A stretch of 35,433 nucleotides of DNA from JAZNGX01 sp045576675 (lineage in GTDB: Bacteria; Bacillota; Clostridia; Monoglobales; Firm-18): contig JAZNGX010000075.1 in assembly GCA_045576675.1 (NCBI GenBank), positions 1 to 35,433 of the forward strand, in the 5' to 3' direction. The number at the start of each line of letters is the position of its first letter. Position 1 is the stretch's first letter. The translations under genes were made by a program, and so were the position numbers. The notes beneath the pieces were generated by a model, which was given only the letters and a program-made list of their open reading frames with translations, searched no databases and had not been told where the DNA came from. Shown piece after piece: positions 1-7,734 of the stretch.

Positions 1-528
1 GTATTGAACAAAGATGTTGATATGGTTGTAAGAATAATCCCAAATTCATCAGTTGGTGTTAGCGATGAAACAATTTGTTATAATTTAAAAAACAACACCG
101 TTGAAATTCCATATAGAATATATTTTGACGAAATCGACAGCTCATTGTATGATGCATTAAGCGATGTGCAACAAAAAATACTATGCTGTATTTATACAAG
201 AAGCAGTGATGGGTATATTAGAGAAAAATACTTAAGAAAACTATTCGAGAAACGCATGGATGAGTGGATTATTCCTTTTATTGTAAAGCTTTGCGATGAG
301 TATGTGATTGAAATAATAGAAATCATTTATGATAAGTTAAAAGACAGAGAAAATCCAGAGTTCAAAGCTTTTTGTATGGACAACAAGAAAACTTTGCGAA
401 AAAGTTATTCTCGTATGATTAGTTATTGGAATGAGTATTATAGAGCCGAGGCGTATAAATTTCATAAATACGTTGGCAGAAAATTGTATAGAGAGTGTTT
501 TGGATATGACAGAACGTTTGAAAGGTAA
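1..528 (+). CDS. Unknown soluble protein, probably 5'-truncated by the window edge
   Basis: The reading frame is open at the left edge. The first possible start is a TTG at 4 with no visible ribosome binding site, so the true start is probably outside the window. About 174 residues are visible. They are charged and rich in Tyr, Ile and Lys, with no signal peptide or membrane segment. A central stretch (about residues 50-110) reads as alternating helices with a run of IleIle and Glu, followed by a basic C-terminus. I do not recognise the family. The next gene starts about 95 bases downstream on the same strand, so co-transcription is possible but not shown. Confidence 0.6.
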   Translation, partial: VLNKDVDMVVRIIPNSSVGVSDETICYNLKNNTVEIPYRIYFDEIDSSLYDALSDVQQKILCCIYTRSSDGYIREKYLRKLFEKRMDEWIIPFIVKLCDEYVIEIIEIIYDKLKDRENPEFKAFCMDNKKTLRKSYSRMISYWNEYYRAEAYKFHKYVGRKLYRECFGYDRTFER

Positions 529-622
529 GAATAAGTTGTTATGTTTTTAACATGAGTGCATATCGCAAAACGACTCCGAATTATGCAGTTATCATTTTAA
601 GAGTAACAAAAGGAGAATGAAA

Positions 623-961
623 ATGGAAAATAGAGAACAAGAAATTAAAACAGCTAAATTGTTGGGATTCCGTTCGGGGAAATGGTACAAAAAGGTAATA
701 GCTATAATATATTTAATTTTTGCGGCAGTATTATCAATTAGTTTTATTCTCACAATCAATTCGATTGAAGATGCTTTGATTGCTGCGGAAACAACAATAA
801 GCTTGTTTGTCCCTTTTGTATTATTGTCAGATTTTCATATCAGGAATTGTTTGCCACTGTTTAAAAAACACAAAGCTGTCTATAGCATACTTGGTATGAT
901 ATTTGTATACATAATAATTGGGATTATATTTACCTTAATAAACCCAGCACTTTATGCATAA
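623..961 (+). CDS. Small four-helix membrane protein, unknown function
   Basis: This gene encodes 112 residues with a charged cytoplasmic N-terminus of about 25 residues. Hydrophobic segments then lie at roughly 27-45, 55-72 and 88-110. I chose the ATG at 623 because AGGAG at 611-615 lies 7 bases upstream. An in-frame ATG at 617 would sit almost on top of that site. No family motif is recognisable. It lies 47 bases before a CPBP protease gene on the same strand and may share its transcript. Confidence 0.7.
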   Translation: MENREQEIKTAKLLGFRSGKWYKKVIAIIYLIFAAVLSISFILTINSIEDALIAAETTISLFVPFVLLSDFHIRNCLPLFKKHKAVYSILGMIFVYIIIGIIFTLINPALYA

Positions 962-1008
962 TACAGCCAATGTAAGAATTATAAACTCGGATTTTGTGAG
1001 GTGGTTAT

Positions 1009-1680
1009 ATGAACAAATGTAGCAAAAAGTCGTTATGGCTTGTTTTTACAGTTATAGTATGTTGTATTGTTATGGCAATAATTGAAGTTATAATTGAGCC
1101 TGCTTATTCAGTTAAATCCATTTTAAAAATTGTGTTGTTTTTATTTGTGCCGCTCACTTTAATGAAGTTTCAAAAAGAAAAAGTGTTTACTTCTTCGTTT
1201 TCACTGAATAAAAAAAGCATACTGCATTTATCAGTGCTTGGCATAATAATTTATGCTATAATTATAGTGGCATTTTTTATTACGAATAGTTTTTTTGACT
1301 ACTCTTCATTGGTAGCTTCGCTTTCAGCAGACCAAAACGTTTCTCAAAACAGCTTTGTCTTTATTGCTTTATATATATCATTTTGCAATTCACTATTGGA
1401 GGAATTCTTATTCCGCTTTGTAGCTTTTATAAAGCTGTCGGAATATACAAACAAAGCTTTTGCGTACATATCCAGCTCAAGTATGTTTGCATTGTATCAC
1501 GTGGCAATGATTGGTAGCTCCTTCCCATTACCATTACTTTTGCTGGCATTAATAGGGCTGGCAATTGGCGGTGCAATATTTAATTACGTAGATAATAAAA
1601 GCGGGAACATTTATAATTCCTGGATTATTCATATGTTTGCAGATTTTGCAATTATGACGATATGGTACATACATATCTGA
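1009..1680 (+). CDS. CPBP-family intramembrane metalloprotease (Abi/Rce1-like)
   Basis: This is a 223-residue polytopic membrane protein. It carries the CPBP signature: a Glu-Glu-x-x-x-Arg motif (EEFLFR, about residue 130), a following helix with a conserved His (LYHVAM, about residue 163), and a later His in the last segment (HMFADF, about residue 212). In this family the Glu and His residues bind the catalytic metal. Members process prenylated proteins, bacteriocins or signalling peptides, but the substrate cannot be read here. A GAGGTGG ribosome binding site precedes the ATG. No bacteriocin-like precursor gene is visible next to it. Confidence 0.88.
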   Translation: MNKCSKKSLWLVFTVIVCCIVMAIIEVIIEPAYSVKSILKIVLFLFVPLTLMKFQKEKVFTSSFSLNKKSILHLSVLGIIIYAIIIVAFFITNSFFDYSSLVASLSADQNVSQNSFVFIALYISFCNSLLEEFLFRFVAFIKLSEYTNKAFAYISSSSMFALYHVAMIGSSFPLPLLLLALIGLAIGGAIFNYVDNKSGNIYNSWIIHMFADFAIMTIWYIHI

Positions 1681-1727
1681 GTAATTCAAGCATTAAAAAT
1701 TCATATGCCTGAAATGAGGTTGTATTA

Positions 1728-2672
1728 ATGGAAAGTCTTAAGTTATCCTTTGAAGCGATTATGCCCGTATTTTTGATGATTGCCTTGGGATATACAATCA
1801 AACGGTTAAGCATTGCAGATAAAAATGGTTTTGATACGATTAACAAGCTTGTTTTTAAGTTTTTTCTGCCCTTATTGTTATTTTATAATATCTATAAAAC
1901 AGAGGCAATCGAGCTGTTCGATTTAAAGCTTGTTATATTCACGTTGGCAGGTGTGTTTTTTGTTTTTGTTACAGGGTATATTGCAGCAATACTCTTGTCA
2001 AAGGATAATTCAAGACGCGGAGTTATGCTACAGGGCTTTTTTCGTGCCAACTTTGCTATTCTGGGAATTCCTCTCATAAACCATATTTGCGGTGAAGGTT
2101 CAGGGCTTATAACTGCACTTATGATTGCGGTTGTTATTCCTGTTTTCAACGTGCTGGCAGTTGTGGCATTGGAATGCTTCAGAAAGGGGAGCAATAAGAT
2201 AAATATACCCGGTTTGTTAAAAGGGATTATAACAAATCCACTTATTATCGGTTGTATTGCCGGACTTGTGTTTTTTATATTTAAAATCAAGCTGCCGTCA
2301 TTTTTAGAAAACACTGTAAGCGATATAGCATCAACAGCCACACCGCTTTCGTTAATTGTTTTAGGAACAGTTTTTGAATTCAAAGCAACAAAAGGATATT
2401 TAAAAGAAATCATAGCAGTTGTATCAGCAAGGCTTGTTTTGATTCCTATGATTATATTGCCGGTTGCTGTACGGATGGGATTTTCAGGCGAAGCACTTGC
2501 ATGCCTGTTGATTATATTCGGGGCACCTGTTGCAGTTTCGTCATTTGCTATGGCACAACAAATGAATGGTGATGAAATGCTTGCGGCACAGCTTGTTGCG
2601 ATTTCGTCCGCATTATGTTTATTAACCCTTTTTGTATGGATATTTATATTAAGCTATCTTAATTTGTTTTAA
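1728..2672 (+). CDS. AEC (auxin efflux carrier) family permease
   Basis: This gene encodes 314 residues with about ten hydrophobic helices in the two-half arrangement of the AEC/bile-acid-transporter superfamily. Family-like features are the N-terminal PVFLMIALGY segment, a central GIPLINHICG segment with helix-breaking residues, and a C-terminal half containing FGAPVAVSSFAMAQQM. AEC proteins export organic anions such as malate or auxin-like compounds; the substrate here is unknown. A GAGG site lies upstream of the ATG. The gene is followed directly by a strong bidirectional terminator. Confidence 0.9.
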   Translation: MESLKLSFEAIMPVFLMIALGYTIKRLSIADKNGFDTINKLVFKFFLPLLLFYNIYKTEAIELFDLKLVIFTLAGVFFVFVTGYIAAILLSKDNSRRGVMLQGFFRANFAILGIPLINHICGEGSGLITALMIAVVIPVFNVLAVVALECFRKGSNKINIPGLLKGIITNPLIIGCIAGLVFFIFKIKLPSFLENTVSDIASTATPLSLIVLGTVFEFKATKGYLKEIIAVVSARLVLIPMIILPVAVRMGFSGEALACLLIIFGAPVAVSSFAMAQQMNGDEMLAAQLVAISSALCLLTLFVWIFILSYLNLF

Positions 2673-2683
2673 TAGGCAATGCA

Positions 2684-2725
2684 AAAAATAAGCTTGCTGT
2701 ACATTAGTGCAGCAAGCTTATTTTT
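2684..2725. terminator. Bidirectional intrinsic terminator
   Basis: A perfect 16-bp inverted repeat (2684-2699 with 2710-2725) has a 10-base loop. It starts with an A-run and ends with a T-run, so it works in both directions. It separates the plus-strand permease gene from the end of the minus-strand corrinoid-uptake operon. Confidence 0.95.
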
Positions 2726-2762
2726 ACATTGTTATACATCTGCTCTGACTTCGCAATGCTCG

Positions 2763-3665
2763 TCACTCGCAGTGTACAATCATTATACCATACTTTATTT
2801 TTAATCTTTCTATTTTTTCCATTAAAGGTTGTGCAAAAACCCAAAGAAAGAAAACTGTTGAAGCCGAATGTATCAAATCAAACGGAGCACCCATAACAAA
2901 AGAAGAGATAATCATTTCTGCCGTCGGGCTGTTGTTCCATAGAATCACAGAAGCCGGATTCATAATACCACCATATATTACAAAGGTTGCTATTGCTCCG
3001 AATACACACAATGAAATTCTGCTGCGTTTTAATACTCCTTTTGTAAATAACACACCTGCAATAAATCCTATTACACCAAATGCAAACATCTGCCACGGCG
3101 TCCAGGCACCCTGACCATACATAAAATTTGAAACAAAACCTGTCACCGCACCAATAAGAAAGCCTGTTTCACCACCAAAGCACACACCGCTTATAATAAC
3201 AATTGCGATAATCGGCTTAAACTGCGGAAGCATAAAAAACGCAGCTCTTCCGGCAACAGCGGCGGCACATAAAACACTTATTGTAACAAGCTCCCTTGCC
3301 TGAGGCTTTTTGCCTTCAAATATGCAAAAAAACGGCAGCATTATTTCAAGTATAATTAACAGGCTTATAAAATAATACTTTTTATCCTGCAGAAAATAAA
3401 AACCTGCAAATATTGTCAGAGGCACTGTTATAAATACTATAACCAAAGCAAGCAATGTACGCTTACCAAGCTTTTCTTTTTTTGTGGCAAAATCATACTT
3501 CTTTTTTGTAACAAAAAGTGAAATGCCAGCACCTAAGAACACAAAGCTTAATATCTGCACAACATAATCCAAAGTTCCTTCATATTTGCCTGAAAGACCA
3601 AAATAGCAGAACAAAAAAGCTAAAAAGCAAATAAGCCCGACTATTCTTTTTATAATCTTATTCAT
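2763..3665 (-). CDS. ECF transporter S component, predicted cobalamin/corrinoid-specific
   Basis: This 300-residue membrane protein is the last gene of the riboswitch operon. Residues from about 120 onward match the ECF S-component fold: an AxxGRAAFF-type first helix, the GGETGFLIGAVTGFVSNFMYG region, and a GxWTPWQMFAFG segment typical of QueT/CbrT-type S components. The first roughly 115 residues add about four extra hydrophobic helices, which makes it longer than the usual 180-200-residue S component. Its ATG overlaps the end of the ATPase gene by 8 bases. Cobalamin specificity is inferred from the riboswitch and the transcobalamin-like neighbours, not from a substrate motif. Confidence 0.85.
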   Translation of the reverse strand: MNKIIKRIVGLICFLAFLFCYFGLSGKYEGTLDYVVQILSFVFLGAGISLFVTKKKYDFATKKEKLGKRTLLALVIVFITVPLTIFAGFYFLQDKKYYFISLLIILEIMLPFFCIFEGKKPQARELVTISVLCAAAVAGRAAFFMLPQFKPIIAIVIISGVCFGGETGFLIGAVTGFVSNFMYGQGAWTPWQMFAFGVIGFIAGVLFTKGVLKRSRISLCVFGAIATFVIYGGIMNPASVILWNNSPTAEMIISSFVMGAPFDLIHSASTVFFLWVFAQPLMEKIERLKIKYGIMIVHCE

Positions 3666-5253
3666 CGCAATCGCCTCCTATAGCGGTAATTATATCATCA
3701 GCAAGAACTGCTCCGTCTATTACACCTCGTGCCATTCTGTTGGCAGCAGTTGTATAAAAGCTTTTTCCTGCAAAAAAACTTTTTGGGGTGTCTTCACTTA
3801 CAATGCAACCATCAAAAAACATTCCGCAGCGGTCAGCATAAGCAGCACAGAACTCAACATCGTGCGATACCATCACAATTGTAATTCCGCTTTCTTTTAA
3901 TTTTCTAACTATTCCTGCAAGCGTAATTTTAAAATGCGCATCAAGTCCTTTTGTCGGCTCATCCAGAAGCAAGAGCTTTGGCGAGGTCAGAAGAACCTTT
4001 GCAAGAGCCGCTCTTTGTTGCTCTCCACCGGACAAATCATACGGATGTCTGTCAAGTAAGGTATCTATTTCGCAAAGCCTTGCTATGCCGTTAACCTTCT
4101 CCTCCTCTGCCATTTCAAGCAAATCAAGCATTACAGTTTTTTTCACAAACAACGTTTGTGGATTTTGCGGAAGCATTGCCACTTCAGGCATTGCCGCAAC
4201 CTTGCCGCGATAAGGCTTTAGATAACCGCCCAAAACAGATAGTGCAGTTGTTTTACCTGTCCCATTGCCACCAACAATGGCATAAAACTCACCTTTTTTC
4301 ACTTCTAAATTCAAGTTTTTCAGCACATCGGGCAAGTCTCTGCCATATCTGAACCACACATTTTTCACACTCAACAAAGCATTGTTTGTGTTTCCTGCTT
4401 CACTTAAATTAAGTTGTATAGGCTTTCTGTCACGGCATATTTTTGCAAGCCATTCTCTGCCATCTTTAACTGTAACAGGGCAAGCAAGGTTGTTTTTCAC
4501 CCTTGCATAAACACGCATAGGTGTTGGAAAAGCTGCAAAAATATCGTTATCAATTAAGCTTTTGGCAAGGTTTTCCGGCTTGTCATCTGCAATTACCATA
4601 CCATTATCCATCACAACAACTCTGTCAGAAACAGCAAATGCATCCTCCAAGCGATGCTCAGAAAGTATAACAGTTGTGCCAAGCTCACGATTAAGCTTTG
4701 ACAACACACCAATAAACTCCTGTGCCGCAATAGGGTCAAGCTGACTTGTCGGCTCATCAAGAACAACAACCTCAGGCTGCATTACCATAACAGAGGCAAG
4801 GTTCAAAAGCTGCTTTTGACCGCCTGATAATTCACTTACATTTTTGTAAAACCAAGTTTGAATTCCAAAAAACGATGCCATTTCAGCCACTCTTACACGT
4901 ATTTCGCCCGTCGGCACACCAATGCTTTCAAGACCGAACGCAAGCTCGTGCCACACTTTATCTGTTACAATCTGATTGTCAGCATTTTGCAACACAAAAC
5001 CTATTTTTTCACTTTGTTCACGTAAGGGAATATCACAGATACTTGTTCCGTTAAAAAGTACACTTCCTCCCGCTTCACCGTGTGGTGCAATAGCAGGCTT
5101 GAAATGACGAAGCAAGGTGGATTTACCACAACCCGATTTGCCGCACAAAGTCACAAAGTCACCTTGATTAATTGTCAGGTTTATTCCTTTTAATGCAGGC
5201 TCTTCCTGACCGGGATATGTAAATATTAAATTTTTGACAGTAAATATTTCCAT
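3658..5253 (-). CDS. Fused double ECF ATPase (EcfA-EcfA')
   Basis: This gene encodes 531 residues with two complete ABC domains in one chain. Domain 1 has Walker A GKSGCGKST (residues 38-46), signature LSGGQKQ and Walker B VVVLDEP. Domain 2, from about residue 290, has Walker A GGNGTGKTT, signature LSGGEQQ and Walker B LLLLDEP. Dedicated (group I) ECF modules often carry such fusions in place of two separate EcfA proteins. It should energise uptake together with the overlapping EcfT and S-component genes. The ATG at 5253 lies inside the 3' end of ecfT, with a GGGAGGG site upstream. Confidence 0.95.
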   Translation of the reverse strand: MEIFTVKNLIFTYPGQEEPALKGINLTINQGDFVTLCGKSGCGKSTLLRHFKPAIAPHGEAGGSVLFNGTSICDIPLREQSEKIGFVLQNADNQIVTDKVWHELAFGLESIGVPTGEIRVRVAEMASFFGIQTWFYKNVSELSGGQKQLLNLASVMVMQPEVVVLDEPTSQLDPIAAQEFIGVLSKLNRELGTTVILSEHRLEDAFAVSDRVVVMDNGMVIADDKPENLAKSLIDNDIFAAFPTPMRVYARVKNNLACPVTVKDGREWLAKICRDRKPIQLNLSEAGNTNNALLSVKNVWFRYGRDLPDVLKNLNLEVKKGEFYAIVGGNGTGKTTALSVLGGYLKPYRGKVAAMPEVAMLPQNPQTLFVKKTVMLDLLEMAEEEKVNGIARLCEIDTLLDRHPYDLSGGEQQRAALAKVLLTSPKLLLLDEPTKGLDAHFKITLAGIVRKLKESGITIVMVSHDVEFCAAYADRCGMFFDGCIVSEDTPKSFFAGKSFYTTAANRMARGVIDGAVLADDIITAIGGDCDE

Positions 5254-6098
5254 TTCAATCCCTCCCGTACTTCAATTATAACAGGCAAGCCTGACAGCAT
5301 AAAATAAGCAAAAAACACACTCAATGAATAAAATGATACATCCGCACAGCTAATAAAAGGATAATACACACATTCAATCACGCCAGAAAAAAATCCAACA
5401 GCAACATACCCTGAAAGCAAAATGATAATTAACAGCAATGTTAAATCTCTTTTATCAAAGCTGTATATAGAATATGCCGTTCGCCCCGGTAAGCCAAAGC
5501 CACGGCTTTTCATACTGTCAGCAGTATCAATTGAATTCTCCAATGCCCACGTTATAAGTGCAGAAAAAATTGCTATACCATTTTTTGCACGTTTTATAAT
5601 GCTTCCACATTTAACATCAGCACCAATGCACATTTGTGATTTTGATATAACCTTAAGCTGCTCTTTAAAGCGAGGTACAAACCTTAACACCATTGAAACA
5701 ACCAACGAAAGTGACGGCATTATTTTACCAAACAGGTATATTATTTTATCGCTTGTTATAACCTCATTAAAGCATATAAACCAACAAACAACGGATGCAA
5801 GCATTGCACCTGCGGCACAACCATAAACAATAGTTTCAAATGTCAAAGGATTGCCGCTCGGGAAATATGCAAGCACAGTTACTCCTCTGTGATTAAACAA
5901 AGGATTAAAAAGCATAGATAATACCATCATCAACAATGCAGGCAACAAAAAATTTTTCTTCATCATAAAGCTGTAAAGCAACGCACAAAACAACGATATT
6001 CCAAGGCATACAGGATGCATAAATACCATCGAAAACATCAATATAACGAAAAAATATATGAAATTCACAACAGGGTGATATGTTTTAAATTCATTCAT
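5226..6098 (-). CDS. ECF transporter transmembrane coupling protein EcfT
   Basis: This 290-residue membrane protein has N-terminal hydrophobic helices, a long cytoplasmic region with MVLRFVPRFKEQ and the coupling motif SMKSRGFGLPGR (around residue 195), then two or three C-terminal helices. The SRG element corresponds to the Ala-Arg-Gly motifs with which EcfT contacts the ATPases. It overlaps the upstream DUF4430 gene by 8 bases and the downstream ATPase gene by 28 bases, so the three are translationally coupled. It links the double ATPase to the S component at the end of the operon. Confidence 0.93.
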   Translation of the reverse strand: MNEFKTYHPVVNFIYFFVILMFSMVFMHPVCLGISLFCALLYSFMMKKNFLLPALLMMVLSMLFNPLFNHRGVTVLAYFPSGNPLTFETIVYGCAAGAMLASVVCWFICFNEVITSDKIIYLFGKIMPSLSLVVSMVLRFVPRFKEQLKVISKSQMCIGADVKCGSIIKRAKNGIAIFSALITWALENSIDTADSMKSRGFGLPGRTAYSIYSFDKRDLTLLLIIILLSGYVAVGFFSGVIECVYYPFISCADVSFYSLSVFFAYFMLSGLPVIIEVREGLKWKYLLSKI

Positions 6099-6717
6099 TA
6101 TAAACGCCCTTTTGACTTAAATAATCTCCACCGACATCCTTGCCCAAATCACAGGTATATACAAATTCGATATTATCGTTGTTTTTTAACAAGTGCTTTG
6201 TACAACCGTAATTCGGAAAGCTGCCGTTAACCTTGTACATCCAGCCTGAAAGCTCACCGCAATCAAATTCATACAAATTATTCAACCCCTCAATATAAAC
6301 ACTTTCATATACAGGAGTTTTAACAAATTCCATATGTATTTTATTCAACTGCATTTCACGCAACAAAACATCAAAAACACTTTCGTTTTCATTAAAAACA
6401 ATGTTTTGCTTGCTGAATATCACACCATTTTCAGGAACAAGCGACAGTTTTTCCGGAACAAGCCAGTCAATGTTGTTTAATATTGTATCACATCTTATAG
6501 TTAATGTGCAAGTCAATTCTTCAACAACAGGTTGTGGCGGCACTTCCTTTGCAGGCTCTTCCGGTATTTGTTCCGGTATTTTCTGAGGTTCAACAGTAAC
6601 CGTTGGAACTACAGTTTCCTCAACCGGTATTCCCTGAAGTCCGGGGGCATTTCCGCCCCACATAAACACAACCGCCAAAATTAAAATCAAAATAATTATT
6701 ACTGCAAACTTTTTCAT
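6091..6717 (-). CDS. Membrane-anchored DUF4430 (transcobalamin-like beta) protein
   Basis: This gene encodes 208 residues. An N-terminal hydrophobic anchor or signal (about residues 4-20) is followed by a Pro/Glu-rich spacer (about residues 28-68) that could cross the cell wall. A single DUF4430 domain covers residues 70-200. Its hallmark is GELSGWMYKVNG followed by a Pro-Asn-x-Gly turn and a final beta-strand. DUF4430 corresponds to the C-terminal beta domain of animal intrinsic factor/transcobalamin, which caps bound cobalamin. Here the domain is alone, and the partner alpha barrel is the gene immediately upstream (ATGA overlap). A split two-chain corrinoid-binding protein is inferred, not shown. 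Confidence 0.85.
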   Translation of the reverse strand: MKKFAVIIILILILAVVFMWGGNAPGLQGIPVEETVVPTVTVEPQKIPEQIPEEPAKEVPPQPVVEELTCTLTIRCDTILNNIDWLVPEKLSLVPENGVIFSKQNIVFNENESVFDVLLREMQLNKIHMEFVKTPVYESVYIEGLNNLYEFDCGELSGWMYKVNGSFPNYGCTKHLLKNNDNIEFVYTCDLGKDVGGDYLSQKGVYNE

Positions 6718-7724
6718 TGTATCACTCCACGAAGGTTTAGTATTCCATACATAGTATCAGCAGTTACATTATATATCTCAAATAACAGTTTACTAAAATC
6801 ATCGTCTGTTATATCATAAAGCCTTTGCCCCTCTTGCATAAGCTTTATTGATGCAAGCCCATACAATGCCTGTTCCGTCGCCATACCATCGACCTCGCCG
6901 TTTAAGCTATGCTTAAAGCCTTTGCCCTCAACATAAAAATCAAGCAATCTGTCTGCAAGCGAATTTCCATTTTTAACAAAACGTTCATCCTCCAAAGCTA
7001 GTCCAAGCTCGCCTAATGCGATTATCATTTGTATACAGCTTTCAGATGTGGTTTCACCAAAGCTTGAAAATCCGCCGTTTTCATCCTGCATTTGTGACAT
7101 ACATAGAAGTGCTTTTTCTATTGCAATGCTGACATCGTTGCGGTCTTTGTAATTAGAAAGTGCCTGCAAAACCATTCCTGTAACATCAGGGTCAGCAATA
7201 TCACTTGTACCTAAAGCCCAACCGCCATTTTTACACTGACGTTCAAGAAGCTTATTTATATACGTTTCCCTTGCGTTCTCATCTCTGTAAAGTCCGCAGT
7301 CCAAAGCCAAAAGTGCCCACGCCGCGCCGTTTATTCCCTGAATCATAGTGTTTTTGCTGTTATTTAACGGTTCAAGCATATTATATCCGCCCACATCGGC
7401 AGGATTTTTACCTATCGCTGTCATAGCAATTACAACTCTTGAATACTCAGTATATTTTCTGTTATGTAAAACACCATTACGCTCTTTAATATACTCAATT
7501 GCATTGTTGTAATATTTTTCAAAATATCCGTCAGGAACTTCAACACCGCTTCTTGCAAGTCCGATTATTGCCCATTCGCCACCAACAGTGCCTATAACAG
7601 GCTCTGTAACAGTGTTACACACAATATTTGCTGTGTCCTTCAAAACAGCATCAATATTTTCATAAGCAAAAGCATTTACCGAAATTAAAGCAATTATTAT
7701 TAAGTATGATATAAGCTTCTTCAT
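6714..7724 (-). CDS. Secreted alpha/alpha-barrel protein (prenyltransferase/squalene-cyclase-like repeats), predicted corrinoid-binding
   Basis: This gene encodes 336 residues with a signal peptide (about residues 1-20, ending NAFA). Repeated helical pairs follow, carrying QW-like motifs such as ERQCKNGGWA and MQDENGGFSSFG, the pattern of terpene-cyclase-type alpha6/alpha6 barrels. The same fold forms the N-terminal cobalamin-binding domain of intrinsic factor and transcobalamin. No cyclase DxDD or DCTAE-type acid motif is apparent, which argues against terpene chemistry. It lies between the S-layer protein and the DUF4430 protein in the riboswitch operon and overlaps the latter by 4 bases. 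It probably pairs with that protein. Confidence 0.82.
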   Translation of the reverse strand: MKKLISYLIIIALISVNAFAYENIDAVLKDTANIVCNTVTEPVIGTVGGEWAIIGLARSGVEVPDGYFEKYYNNAIEYIKERNGVLHNRKYTEYSRVVIAMTAIGKNPADVGGYNMLEPLNNSKNTMIQGINGAAWALLALDCGLYRDENARETYINKLLERQCKNGGWALGTSDIADPDVTGMVLQALSNYKDRNDVSIAIEKALLCMSQMQDENGGFSSFGETTSESCIQMIIALGELGLALEDERFVKNGNSLADRLLDFYVEGKGFKHSLNGEVDGMATEQALYGLASIKLMQEGQRLYDITDDDFSKLLFEIYNVTADTMYGILNLRGVIQ

Positions 7725-7734
7725 ATATCCTCCG

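Noticed and set aside
552..620. 22-codon plus-strand ORF (MSAYRKTTPNYAVI...) whose stop overlaps the next gene's ribosome binding region
   Set aside because: No ribosome binding site and no recognisable family; too little to separate from chance, though it could be the tail of a lost gene.
6714..7724. Reading the barrel protein as a terpene cyclase or prenyltransferase
   Set aside because: It is exported, lacks visible catalytic acid motifs, and sits in a cobalamin-riboswitch operon with DUF4430 and ECF genes; a corrinoid-binding barrel fits better.
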